In this document: positions 25,236 to 37,505 of the stretch, one piece after another
How positions within the stretch are numbered: the first letter of the stretch is position 1
How the letters are laid out: each line of letters starts with the position of its first letter
Assembly (NCBI RefSeq): GCF_032854445.1
Contig: NC_088300.1
Span: 80,592,101 to 80,656,100, forward strand
Direction of reading: 5' to 3'
From: Liolophura sinensis
Lineage: Eukaryota; Mollusca; Polyplacophora; Chitonida; Chitonidae
DNA length: 64,000 nucleotides
Position numbers and translations under genes: made by a program
The notes under the pieces: model-generated
Databases searched by the model: none
Seen by the model: the letters and a program-made list of their open reading frames with translations, nothing else
What the model was told of the DNA's origin: nothing

Positions 25236-26892
25236 ATCAGAATATTGTATTAAAATCGGACGAGTTATGCTGAAACTGTATCCAGTTAGCACCAGTGGGC
25301 TATTGCACATTATATTTAAACGCAAATTTGTTTCATTTGAAAGCTCAGGTGTTCTGCCTTATTTTATACACTCGATGGTAAGAAATTCCTGCTGTACCTG
25401 ACGCGCCTTTCCCTTTGCTGAGGACACACTAAGTCCCGACTCTCGTTCACTCACAGTTATTAAATTCGATCCAATAAACCTGGATGTACGAAAGGACATT
25501 GATGGTAGAGCCAGTCTAGATCCTGTCAGTTTGCTGAGGTAAGGAGACTTATTTGGCTACGACACAGTTAACTGTATCCGGAAGAAGCGCGTGGCCATGG
25601 CCTTGAAAACCACCTTCGATTGCCAGCAGACGTTACTACATACCAACTTTACTTTTGTTAGCCAAAGGTTTTTGCTATGGCAGATAAATTGAAAACCAAT
25701 TTACTCTGGGTGTTCGCCCAGAGAGGGTCATTAAATGCGAGGCAATTTAGATCCTTTAAAATGTGGGTTACACAAAATGAATCAATGTGTGTAAATCGAC
25801 CCGATGCCCCACATCTCAGTTTGTTTATGGTAAAGGTGTACTGTGGGGATGTGTAATATTTTTGACTGACAGGAAATATCCCAAATGCGCTCCTTAATGG
25901 ACGACCAACTTATCAGTTAGTCTCGCCAGTCTAACCCAGGCCAAAGGGTTGAGAGCTCGAATCCAGCTTGTTCTCGTTAGCTTTAAAGGATACATGAAAC
26001 GCTTGGTTTTTATTTCTTAATACGGGGTATATTATGTGGCCTCATAAAAGTACAAAATAGCTTGTCAGCTTTCTTCTTGGGGTGTAAAAATGGCTTTAAA
26101 CTACGTTTTTCCTTAGGGCCAAGTGGTCAGTCTGAAAATGAAGTAACTTGCTGTGTTGACGTAAACGGAGTTAGCTGTCAACTTTGTTAGAAGGAAAGGT
26201 CAAATTGAGGGCTCTAATCTGGTCCCGCGTTCACCATTTCCAAATATTTTCGACCACTGACGGAAAATACACATGAAAAAGAACTAGGATTATTAAAAAT
26301 ATAAAATGTGTTTAAAAAATGTTTTTTCATATATCATAGACAATATGTGACCAGTATAAATTAGGAAACTCCATAAACCACCTTTTTTAAATTTTGTTCA
26401 TTTTGGTCATTTAATATCCCGCTGTTTTTCTTTATCTATTGACCTTCGTGTATTTCCACGAGAGGCCAGATCAATTAAAAATCCAAATTGTCTTTGAAAC
26501 AGACGGCTGTTTGTATTTTAGTAGAGATTAGGAGATTGTACCACATGGTAATTAACCTTTTGTGTAAATGGTGCTACATGTGACTTCTTTCCTGCGTTGT
26601 GATTGGTTCCATATGTTAACGGTAACATGTGAAGCGAAGGCCACGTGTTGTTTGCCTCTCTGTATGGGCATATGTCCGACGTGTATTTCAATGTCCGCCG
26701 TGACCACGTGCATGGTCAAATCCAAGCTAATGATATTATGCACGCTAAAAACCATTTTAGATCAACTGGTGCTTCATAGTTTGGCTTCATTTCGTGCATG
26801 AATAGCTGAAGTTTGTTATAAACCGTGTAAACCCATTCTTATGTATCAATAGCTACCTACACTGATGTAAAATAAAGCTGGGGGCTGTCAAC
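25236..26892. other. Unique non-coding DNA
   Basis: Holds only the doubtful tRNA-like remnant at 25920. Small frames at 26552-26801 on both strands are unrecognised. Confidence 0.5.
25920..25985 (+). mobile_element. Possible tRNA-like SINE remnant
   Basis: 'gagagctcgaatccagct' resembles a polymerase III B box preceded by 'taacccaggccaaagg'. No A box is convincing. It may be related to the fragment at 17855. Confidence 0.25.
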
Positions 26893-27240
26893 ACTGTTTA
26901 GTATATCACTCGTGGATAGAAATTATCCATTATCATAATAAACCTTTTAGTATATGACTCGTGGATAGAAATTATCCATTATCATAATAAACCATTTAGT
27001 ATATCACTCGTGGATAGAAATTATCCATTATCATAATAAACCGTTTAGTATATGACTCGTGGATAGAAATTATCCATTATCTTAATAAACCATTTAGTAT
27101 ATCACTCGTGGATAGAAATTATCCATTATCTTAATAAACCGTTTAATACACGACTCGTGGATAGAAATTATCCATTATCATAATAAACCGTTTAATACAC
27201 GACTCGTGGATAGGTTTTATCCAGTATCACAACAACGCGT
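26893..27240. repeat. 49-bp minisatellite, 7 copies
   Basis: Unit contains 'cactcgtggatagaaattat' and 'ccattatcataataaacc'. Each unit carries the small dyad GGATA-gaaat-TATCC. Confidence 0.93.
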
Positions 27241-27594
27241 TTAGTGTAGGCCTACCACTCGTACACGGACATTACCAGCTGAACGGCATAATAAGATATA
27301 CGAAACAAAGCAAGCATAACTAAGCTGATATTGATTGGTGCGTCAGCTGACTACACGTGGGCAGGGATTCCGACTCGATCGGTGTATTCTTTGTAAAATA
27401 TAATTAAGCTTCCTCTGGAGTGTAAACAAGCGTCTGGGGTCTGTCCTTTACCCACAAATGTATGGCCAATGCCACCTGTTGATCATACATGATATACATA
27501 CACGTATATGTGTTTGTTTTTGTTAAGCCACGTATTTTCTTTCCAAGCATTAATTTTTTGTACCGATATCATTGATCTGAAGAAACACCTGTAC
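27241..27594. other. Unique spacer between the 49-bp and 40-bp arrays
   Basis: A+T-rich sequence with no gene, RNA or element recognised. Confidence 0.5.
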
Positions 27595-29190
27595 TACGGG
27601 ATATATCACACCAAAGTGTGCCCTCACCACACACTACGGGATATGTCACACCAAAGTGTGCCCTCACCACACACTACGGGATTTGTCACACCAAAGTGTG
27701 CCTTCACCACACACTACGGGATATGTCACACCAAAGCCTGTCCTCACAACGCATTACATGATATATCACACCAAAGTGTGCCCTCGCCCCACACTACAGG
27801 ATGTATCACACCAAAGTGTGCCCTCACTACGCACTTCAGGATATATCACACCAAAGTGTGCCCTCACCACACACTACGGGATATGTCACACCAAAGCCTG
27901 TCCTCATCACGCATTACATGATATATCACACCAAAGTGTGCCCTCGCCACACAATACAGGATGTATCACACCAAAGTGTGCTCTCGCCACGGACTACAGG
28001 ATATATCACACCAAAGCGTGTCCTCACCATGCACTACAGGATATATCGCACCAAAATGTGTCGTCACCACGCACTGCAGGATATATCGCACCAAAGTGTG
28101 CCCTAATCACACACTACAGGATATATCACACCAAAGTGTGCTCTCACCATACACTACAGGATATATTATACCAAAGCGTGTCCTCACCATGCACTTGAGG
28201 ATATATCACACGAACGTGTGCCCTCGCCACACACTTCAGGATATATTACACCAAAGTGTGCTCTCACCATACACTACAGGATATATTATAACAAAGTCTG
28301 CTCTCACCACGCACTACAGGATATATCACACCAAAGTCTACCCTCACCAAGCACTTCAGGATATATTACACCAAAGTGTGCTCTCACCATACACTACAGG
28401 ATATATCACACCAAAGTGTGCCCTCACCAAACACTACAGGATATATCACACCAAAGCATGTCCTCACCATGCACCAACAGGATATATCACACCAAAGTGT
28501 ACCCTCACCACGCACTTCAGGAGATATTACACCAAAGTGTGCTCTCACCACACAATACAGAATATATCACACTAAAGTGTGCCCTCACCACAGGATATAT
28601 CACACCAAAGTGTGTCGTCACCACGCTCTACAGGATATATCACACCAAAGCGTGTCCTCACAATGAACCACAGGATATATCACACCAAAGTGTGCTCTCA
28701 CCACACACTACAGGATATATCACACCAAAGCGTGTCCTCACCATGCACTACAAGATGTATCGCACCAAAATGTGTCGTCATCACGCACTGCAGGATATAT
28801 CACACTAAAATGTACCCTCGCCACACACTACAGGATATATCACACCAAAGCGTGCCCTCACCATGCACCACAGGATATATCACACCAAAGTGTGTCCTCA
28901 CCATGAACTACAGGATATATCACACGCACTACGGGATATATCACACCAATATCTGCTCTCACCACGGACTACAGGATATATCACACCAAAGTGTACCCTC
29001 GCCACACACTACAGGATATATCACACCAAAGTGTGCTCTCACCATACACTACAGGATATATCACACCAATGACTGCCCTCACCACGGACTACAGGATATA
29101 TCACACCAAAGTGTACCCTCACCACGAACTACAGGATGTATTACACCAACGCGTGTCTTCATCACGCACTACAGGATGTCTGGAGAGTTA
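27595..29190. repeat. 40-bp minisatellite, about 40 copies
   Basis: Unit ggatatatcacaccaaagtg plus 'tgccctcaccacacactaca'. Each typical copy has the perfect dyad CACAC-caaa-GTGTG. A few copies are shortened (near 28585 and 28925). All three plus-strand frames stay open over long runs because 40 is not a multiple of three and each frame is rarely hit by a stop. Confidence 0.96.
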
Positions 29191-29510
29191 CTTCATAAGG
29201 CACTACAGTATGTCTGAGGAGTAGGAGGAGTATGTCTCAGGCACTACAGCATGTCTCGTGTGTTACTTCATCAGGCACTACAAAATATCTGAAGGGTTGA
29301 TTCATCAGGCATTACAGCATGCATGAGGAGTTACTTCATCAGGCACTACAGCATGTCTGAGGTGTTACTTTATCAGGCACTACAGCATGTTTGAAGAGTT
29401 ACTTCATCAGACACTGTATTATGTCTGAGGAGTTACTTTATCAGGAACTGTATTATGTCTGAGGAGTTACTTCATCAGGCACTACACCTGGCCTAATGAG
29501 TTTACTCGTC
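29191..29510. repeat. 34-bp minisatellite, about 9 copies
   Basis: Unit gagttacttcatcaggcact plus 'acagcatgtctgag'. It grows directly out of the 40-bp array, sharing 'gcactacaggatgtctg' at the junction near 29165-29215. Confidence 0.9.
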
Positions 29511-29639
29511 AGCTCATAGAGCTTGTCTGAGGAGTGACCGCTTTATGTTTGATGACAAGAATGATGAGGAAAACTCCTGAGCTGAGATTCTACAGCATGC
29601 TTGGCGTGTTTTTGTTTTTTTTTGTTTTTTGTTTTTTTT

Positions 29640-30665
29640 CATCAGGAGACAAAGCTTGTCTGAGGAGTTACTCCATCAGGCGCTACTTGTGTGCTTGGCG
29701 GGTTTCTTCATCAGGAGACAAAGCTTGTCTCAGGAGTTACTCCATCAGGCGCTACTGTGTGCATGGCGGGTTTCTTCATCAGGAGACAAGCTTGTCTGAG
29801 GAGTTACTCCATCAGGCGCTACTGTTGTGCATGGCGGGTTTCTTCATCAGGAGACAAAGCTTGTCTCAGGAGTTACTCCATCAGGCGCTACTGTGTGCAT
29901 GGCGGGTTTCTTCATCAGGAGACAAAGCTTGTCTGAGGAGTTACTCCATCAGGCGCTACTGTGTGCTTGGCGGGTTTCTTCATCAGGAGACAAAGCTTGT
30001 CTGAGGAGTTACTCCATCAGGCGCTACTGTGTGCTTGGCGGGTTTCTTCATCAGGAGACAAAGCTTGTCTGAGGAGTTACTCCATCAGGCGCTACTGTGT
30101 GCTTGGCGGGTTTCTTCATCAGGAGACAAAGCTTGTCTGAGGAGTTACTCATCAGGCGCTACTGTGTGCATGGCGTGTTTCTTCATCAGGAGACAAAGCT
30201 TGTCTGAGGAGTTACTCCATCAGGCGCTACTGTGTGCATGGCGGGTTTCTTCATCAGGAGACCAAAGCTTGTCTGAGGAGTTACTCCATCAGGCGCTACT
30301 GTGTGCTTGGCGGGTTTCTTCATCAGGAGACAAAGCTTGTCTGAGGAGTTACTCCATCAGGCGCTACTGTGTGCTTGGCGGGTTTCTTCATCAGGAGACA
30401 AAGCTTGTCTGAGGAGTTACTCCATCAGGCGCTACTGTGTGCTTGGCGTGTTTCTTCATCAGGAGACAAAGCTTGTCTGAGGAGTTACTCCATCAGGCGC
30501 TACGGTGTGCTTGGCGGGTTTCTTTCATCAGGAGACAAAGCTTTGTCTGAGGAGTTACTCCATCAGGCGCTACTGTGTGCTTGGCGGGTTTCTTCATCAG
30601 GAGATAAAGCTTGTCTCCGGAATTACTCCATCAGGCGCAACTGTGTGCTTGGCGTGTTTCGTCAT
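29640..30665. repeat. 68-bp minisatellite, a dimer of the 34-bp unit
   Basis: About 15 copies. The two 34-bp halves are gagttactccatcaggcgct 'actgtgtgcttggc' and gggtttcttcatcaggagac 'aaagcttgtctgag', both alignable to the preceding 34-bp unit. Copies are very alike, suggesting recent amplification. Confidence 0.94.
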
Positions 30666-30689
30666 CATGCGTTATAATAGGTCTTGGAT

Positions 30690-31075
30690 TGTTTTTTCGT
30701 GAATATCATCAGGCGTTACCGCAGGTCTGAGATGTTTCTTCACGTACTTCATCAGGCGCTACCGCATGTCTGAGGTGTTTCTTTACGTACTTCACCAGGC
30801 ACTACCGCATGTCTAAGATGTTTCTTCACGTACATCTCCAGGCGTTACCGCATGTCTGAGATGTTTCTTCACGTACTTCATAAGGCACTACCGCATGTCT
30901 GAGGTGTTTCTTCACGAACTTCACCAGGAGCTACCGCATGTCTAAGGTGTTGTCTTCATGTACTTCATCAGGCACTACCGCATCTCTGAGGTGTGACTTC
31001 ATGTACTTCATCATTCGTTACCGCATGTCTGGGGTGGTTCTTCGTGTACTTCACCAGGTGCTACCGCGTGTCTGA
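30690..31075. repeat. 43-bp minisatellite related to the 34-bp unit
   Basis: About 9 copies of 'ctaccgcatgtctgaggtg' 'tttcttcacgtacttcatcaggcg'. It differs from the 34-bp unit mainly by an extra ~9 bp (ttcacgtac). Confidence 0.9.
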
Positions 31076-32330
31076 AATATGGACTGGCAATCAGGTGTAC
31101 TGTGACACTTTTGCTACGGTATAATCATGTTATAATACATGTTGCTCTCGATAAAAGGGATTATAAATGGTAGGTGTTGAATTTAATGCAGCCGCCATGC
31201 AGCGTCCCGTCAACCGAAATCTTACTTTTTTTTCATTTATTTGGTGTTTTACGCCGTACTCAAGAACATTTCACTTTTGCGACGGCGGCCAGCATTATGG
31301 TTGCCGCCGTCCTCAGGTTGCTGCCAGACTTCCCACATATACCGAAATCTTAAGGACTGAATTAAATGACATATATACTATAGCTAACAAGATGAAATAT
31401 GACCTGGCTTTCAGCTTAACTATTCTAACTTGCCTGAGGCTTTACACCCAGCCTCTAGGGCCACAGTCCATAGACCCTTACATACTCTCAGATCAGGGAG
31501 GGAGGTGGAAGAGGAAATCGTCACGGTCGCCGTGAAGACGCCGTTTCTGTGGGGAGGTGGTGGGAGGATGCCGCGTGGTGTGCTTTCCTTGACCTTAATG
31601 ACCCCCATTGTAATCAACACCAGGCAGTCTGCTGGGACTGTATCGTATGACCCAGACGTAACACTGACCTGACCCAGTCAGTGACGTTGTAGAAGTCGGC
31701 GTGTGTGAAGTCTCTGTACAGAGCAACGTGGTGAGCGTCAGTCAGGTCAATGTGTATTCTAATTTGTTGTCTAATGCCCATTGACCTCGGGACGGCTAGA
31801 AGTAGCAGCGGTAGGAGGATACACCGTCCTTTACAAGGTTACGAGTGTGGTCTCCATGCTTCGTATAAATACCATATACAGTGGCCAACTCTCCTGAATT
31901 ATTATAGACAGATATAGATCCTGTCAACAACATCTGAAACCGCAACCTCCCCCCACCACTCCACACACACACACACACCCTCACGTACACAATGGTGTTG
32001 ATACAAATTAAATACGTTTTTATATGTGTCTCTCGCGTGTTTTCCAAAAAGATCCGCCGACGTCCCGGACAATGGAGACAGGCCAACCAACTGTACCGAA
32101 TACTCTTGTTTGAACAGTCTTCACTTCCTTGTTCCGCCTTCACCTGACTGTCCCTGCACATCACTAGCGCCAACGGCCTCCTACGCCGCCATAATATCGG
32201 CTTTCATTTAAATCCAGAATGTCGTCAAATGCCCTCGAGGATCCGTCACGAGACAACACTAAAGGTCCTCGCGTACATTCCTAACTGACTTATTGTACAC
32301 GAAGACACCCTTTGTCTGTTTGTGGTTAGC
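31076..32330. other. Unique DNA with one SINE fragment
   Basis: The frame at 31167-31535 runs through SINE sequence and is not a gene. On the minus strand 'tATGGCGGCG' near 32190 is followed at once by a stop. Confidence 0.5.
31228..31335 (-). mobile_element. SINE fragment with internal deletion
   Basis: Plus strand shows the tail tttatttggtgttttacgcc, 'gacggcggccagcattatgg', then jumps to 'ctcaggttgctgccagactt', so about 50 bp of the body are lost. No head. Confidence 0.8.
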
Positions 32331-32595
32331 TGTACCATATTGTACACCCAAAGCTTTGTACCATATTGTACACCCAAAGCTTTGTACCATATTGTACACC
32401 CAAAGCTTTGTACCACATCGTACACCCAAAGCTTTGTACCATATTGTACACCCAAAGCTTTGTACCACATCGTGCACCCAAAGCTTTGTACCATATTGTA
32501 CACCCAAAGCTTTGTACCATATCATACACCCAAAGCTTTGTACCATATTGTATACCCAAAGCTTTGTACCATATCGTACACCCAAAGCTTTGGGA
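32331..32595. repeat. 26-bp minisatellite, 10 copies
   Basis: Unit taccatattgtacacccaaa plus gctttg, with the palindrome AAAGCTTT in each copy. Open frames occur on both strands in several frames. Confidence 0.95.
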
Positions 32596-34184
32596 TTCAC
32601 GGATATTATGCTTTAGAAAGAAACAGGCATACACTGGGGTGCAAGTATATACATGGATATGCGCTTCTATTTCACCAGGTATGCCGGGCTCTTGATGGCA
32701 TTAACATAATCCATAGCTAATCACAGAACATGTAAACTGATCCCGGATTAACCAAATAAAGGAGACCTTTATACTGTCGATGAAGCTGATGTATAGAGCA
32801 CATTTCCTAGATCGGATTAACTCCATTAAGCGGTGCCTGTCCGCAAGTACATAATGTAGGATTGCGCATATAGTATAGATGAGAGGGCTTGTGTTTACGG
32901 CCTGTCCCACTGTACCCGTGCAATGTGTTCACCGCTGCCTCAGGGAGTGTTGACTGATTGACTGGCTGATTGACTGACGACATCATGCAGAAGTCTGTGT
33001 AGTCAATCACCGGCCGAAACCCACGGGACAGAAAACTTATTAAGAGTAATACATTTGGTGAAGTATTTAGTTGTTTCAATAATTTGCGTTCATGGCGCAC
33101 TCAAGAAATGGATAACATTTTAATTGCGACTCTGGCTTCCAGGATAATGTCCGACAGGTTTATGTTTGTTGACTGAAGGAGAATGTAGCTGGACCACAAG
33201 CCGCTTGTGTAGACACGTGTGTATTAGAGGAGTTAGCTGAAGTTATAGTTATACACAACGTGTCAACAGGTCTAGGTTAGCGATAGGGAAGCCTAGCTTT
33301 ATACCCCGCCTCTATGAAACTGGGAATGACTCAGCCAAATACATTCATCCTGCGACTTCACCTTAGATTTCTGTTCATGAATGAACTCTAGGCTTTACTG
33401 TAAGAGATTTGGGTCAGCTGGTAATATTGCTGTCGTGAACAGACCGGTTTTCACATAAGATTTCCGCTCATCAGACATCCTTCCTTGGTGTGCTCTCGTA
33501 ATATATTACACTCACAGGACTGCAAATACACTTTGTTAATCATATCGCACGACCGTACGTGCAAGAGGATACATCTAAAAATACGTGGTGCCAATATTTA
33601 CATTCAGATTATACCAGTGTACTTGTGGGGCGTGCAACATTCAGGTGCACGACAAGTTGGAGTCGTGATATATCAACTATTCAACGCCCCACCCTGGCTA
33701 TATATCTGTACCACACACATACACACGCGTACATCACAGATGTCTGCTTTCCTGATCAGACGCTATAAAATACATTAACATCACAGTATTATGTACGACC
33801 GTCATGTTGAGTGTCATGAATGTGATGTAGGAACTTTATATTGTATTCTTATTACCCGGCGTGACCTGGCCCTTGAGCAAGTCTTAGTGAAATTATCTTG
33901 ATCGTACCGCGCAAAATCACCAATAAATGAAATAAATATATATTAAACATGTGTAACTCTTCTCCTTGACATCTCGTTCATATTATTTATGCTGGTTCCA
34001 CTTCCTTTCTTTTTTTTCAATTAATTAAGCTGTTAAAAAGTAAATATGTAAATGAACGCTTCACTGACACTGAGGATAACTTGATGTTTGTCTGTTGTAT
34101 TGTATTTATTCATTTGGTTGATGTTTATGTGGTATTAAAACATTTCACTCTAGGACGAGACAGATTCATGGATGGAGAAAACTG
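32596..34184. other. Unique non-coding DNA
   Basis: No gene recognised. A possible old SINE tail lies at 34100. Confidence 0.5.
34100..34158 (-). mobile_element. Possible old SINE tail
   Basis: Plus strand 'tatttattcatttggttgat' followed by gtggtattaaaacatttcac resembles the reverse complement of a diverged, shortened SINE 3' end. Confidence 0.35.
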
Positions 34185-34860
34185 CAAAAGTCCAGTGGAA
34201 CCAAACGTGCCTGACAAGCCTTCAGTTGTTCCTGACCACGGACCTGACAAACCATCAACTGTGTCTAAACACCTGTTAAGCGAAACCATCAACAACCCAT
34301 CAGTCTAATGAGAACATCTCGCCAAGTGGCCCGCGATCCGCACGAGGACGGTGCAAACATCCATTGTACCTGAACACGTGCCTAAGAAAATCAGCAACTG
34401 TACCTGGACACGTCTGAAGCAAAACCATCAGTTGTACCTGAAAATGCACCTGGCACAAATATCAACAGTAGCTGAACAAATGTTTGACTAACCATCAGCT
34501 GTACCTAATCACGTGAGTGACAAACCATCAACATTACCTGAACACGTGTCAAGAAAAACCATCAATTGTACCTGAACACGTGCCTCACACAAACATCTAC
34601 TCTATCTGAGCATCTGAGCCAAATCATCAACTGTACCTAAACACACAACTGACAAAACCATCAACTTTACACCTGCACACGTACTTGGCGAAACAATCAG
34701 CCTTACCTGCACACCTGCTTGGCAAAACCACCAGCCCTAGCTGCACACTTGCTTGGCAAAACCATCAGAAGTGCTTGGAAAAACCATCAGCCTTACCTGC
34801 ACCCGTGCTTGACAAAACAATCAGCCTTACCTACACACGAGCTTGGTAAAGCCAACAACT
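34185..34860. repeat. Degenerate minisatellite, about 35-40 bp period
   Basis: Irregular copies of 'acctgaacacgtgcctgaca' and 'aaaccatcaactgt'. Frames are broken by indels, so it looks like an old, decaying array. Confidence 0.75.
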
Positions 34861-35130
34861 GCATATGTCAGTGTGCCGGAACTTCGAACCTGTGATCAAC
34901 CTCCTTGGTGAAGATGTTATAAGGACAGGGGGTTAGTCAAGAATCAGGCTATCGCTGCTATCTAACATTTGAACACGAAGTCTAAATACATTAAGTACGT
35001 GAAAATATGAAGGGGGTGATACTCTACACATACTATATTATGTGTGTTTCCTGAGAAGAAATTATTCAAAGTCAAATGTTAGTTTTGTTGATAGGGTAAA
35101 AAACACATTGATAGGAGCTGAGGTGTAAAT

Positions 35131-35163
35131 ATGGCGTCGATGTGGCATACAGCCATAGCAAGG
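35131..35163 (+). CDS. Possible orphan first exon (11 codons)
   Basis: ATG GCG TCG begins an 11-codon segment (MASMWHTAIAR) followed directly by a perfect gtaagt donor, the same layout as RUVBL2 exon 1. No downstream exon was found, so this rests on the start-plus-donor pattern alone. Confidence 0.2.
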
Positions 35164-35621
35164 GTAAGTTTTGTTCAGTTATCTCCATGTTCTTTTACAT
35201 GCATGTTCAGCTCCCTCAGTCCATGAGCCTGGAAACGTTCCCGTCTGGCAGAGAGCAGAGTAATTGATCTCTCCGCAACACTTTGTGGCACACGGGTAAC
35301 CCTACGGGGTGAATTTTGGGTCTTATTTTGGACTTTGCCCCACTGTTATTGACCAGATCAACACGACGAAATCTCTCCCCCCATGAGTGATCCAGGCACG
35401 CCTCATAAGGTAGGGGGGAGAGCTGGAATTCCCTTGTAAACAACTTGTAAATAACAGAAGATTGTGCACAATATATAGCTCTGATCCGCAGAGGCAATAT
35501 CCGCCAGCACTTCTACCGCCAACAACGGTACACATCTGCTGCACGTGGTCACTAGGTAACCAGTTATAAATATATCTACAAAACAACATAGGAGCACTAC
35601 CCGAATTGCAGGTGGGTTTTT

Positions 35622-35635
35622 ATGGGGGGGGGGGG
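35622..35635. repeat. Short poly-G run
   Basis: An uninterrupted guanine run of about 11 in 'ttatggggggg', a simple mononucleotide repeat. Confidence 0.7.
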
Positions 35636-35998
35636 CGAAGGAAATCTGCTCGCCAATTGTATAGCTGTTCTCTCTCTGACGATGTTTGACTGCCTCCTGG
35701 AGGGGGAAAAGGAGTGGGGACGCCTGTTTCTTGTTTAAATCCTTTACATACACATGCCTAAGGTGGCCTCTTTCTTCGTGACCCTAACAATTAATGGCTG
35801 ATGTAAGAACACAAGCATCGAAACAAGGCGCTCTGAAACGCTAAGCGTTGGCAGGTAATTCATAATAAGCGCATTAGCCATTATTGTCTGGTTTTGTAAA
35901 AAAGACGACTATCATTTATCAGATTCATGTTACAGCTGGCTTTTTAAAGCGAACAGATACACATTGGAAGTGTAAACGTGTACACAGATCGATGTCAG

Positions 35999-36070
35999 GT
36001 GTTTCAAAATGAAACACGACCAAACTGTTTCCAAACAAGGAAAATATTTTGTAATAACGAAATATTTTCC
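35999..36070. repeat. Two adjacent perfect inverted repeats
   Basis: GTGTTTC-aaaat-GAAACAC (35999-36017) and GGAAAATATTT, 10-base loop, AAATATTTTCC (36039-36070) lie 21 bp apart. Confidence 0.85.
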
Positions 36071-36656
36071 TTTTTATTAAAAGGGTTGTGTGAAGGGTAT
36101 TAAGCGATGGATTACTAGGGGCTATGAGGAATGAAAAACAAACCTTCAGTTCATTTCATGCCGTCATCATCGATCATAAATGGCGTCCAAGGGGTAGCTC
36201 TTCTGAAGTCCTTGAAACAGGTCTCGTTGCTTATTATATCAAAGACTACCATCAAAGTCAATACCTGTCAGTCATAAAGGACATTCCAGCAATGTATTTG
36301 ATTTCAAACAACATTTCTCAGACAGAATCAGGTATTTGCGCCTATGTGCTGGGCAATATGTTTACTTCAACAATATGGATCAGTATGAGTGGCATAATAC
36401 AAATATATATACTGAAACTTCAAAAGACAACAAAACTATTGCAGACCTGAGATATTTATGTTTTGGAGTACCGTATATGGCGCACACCATTATTTGTTGA
36501 CAGAAATAATATAACACACATATAACCATGTGACAAATCATTTTGCAGCTTTGGGACAACGTCTTTCTTTTCAGCTTTAGACATGTCTTACAGTGCTCAC
36601 GGGAACTCACGTGAGAAATGGGTTATGTAACAAGAACAAGTGTATGTCAAAGCGTA

Positions 36657-36925
36657 CTGACAAGGCGCTCTGTCTGATGGCGTTCCACGTAAGACAAAGT
36701 CTAAGTGGTTCATATGAATGTGTACTCGCTCTATGACTGGTTGTTTTCGTGGCTGACAAGACACCCTGTCTGATGGCGTTCCATGTAAGACAAAGTCTAA
36801 GTGGTTCATATGAATGTGTACTCGCTCTATGACTGGTTGTTTTCGTGGCTGACAAGACACCCTGTCTGATGGCGTTCCATGTAAGACAAAGCCTAAGTGG
36901 TTCATATGAATGTGGACTCTATGAC
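36657..36925. repeat. 96-bp tandem repeat, nearly 3 copies
   Basis: Unit contains 'ctgtctgatggcgttcca', 'gtaagacaaagtctaagtgg', 'atatgaatgtgtactcgctc' and 'gactggttgttttcgtggc'. Spacing is exactly 96 bp. Confidence 0.93.
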
Positions 36926-37104
36926 TGGATGTCTTGGCACAAGCGCGTTGTAAATGTCATCAAAGTTAAAATGTTCAGTTTAGTTCAGTGAGACATTTCT
37001 GGAGATACAACCTGACCAATAGGCGTGGTATATACGAAATACGCAGAACCCTACGTTGTGTAGCTGTCAAAGGATGCACAAGTTTCATATAGATGTTCGC
37101 AAAG

Positions 37105-37505
37105 AGTACTTGAGAATGAGGTGCTGACTGTTTGGAGACAGTACGTGGAGGTGAAGTGCAGACTGTTCGGAAAGAGTGTGTAGGAATGAGGTGCAGATTG
37201 TTCGGTAGGGGTATGTGGGATGAGGTGTTGACTGTTCGGAAAGAGTACGTAGGGATGAGGTGCAAATTGTCCGGTAGGGGCATGTGGGATGAGGTGTTGA
37301 CTGTTCGGAAAGAGTACGTAGGGATGAGGTGTTGACTGTTCGGAAAGAGTACGTAGGGATGAGGTGAAGGTTGTTGGGAATAAGCACATAGGGATGAGGT
37401 GAAGGCTGTTGGGAATAAGCACATAGGGATGAGGTGAAGGCTGTTGGGAATAAGCACGTAGGGATGAGTTGCAAAATTTTCGGAAAGAATATGTAGGGAT
37501 AAGGT
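37105..37505. repeat. 35-bp minisatellite, about 11 copies
   Basis: Unit 'gatgaggtgttgactgttcg' 'gaaagagtacgtagg', spacing 34-36 bp. The copies after 37365 change to a 'gaaggctgttgggaataagc' form. Confidence 0.93.

Noticed and set aside
27595-29190. Viral or bacterial insertion
   Set aside because: No viral or bacterial genes are seen. The stretch is a simple 40-bp tandem array.
31167-31535. 122-codon plus-strand frame
   Set aside because: Part of it reads through a reversed SINE fragment, and nothing in the rest is recognisable.
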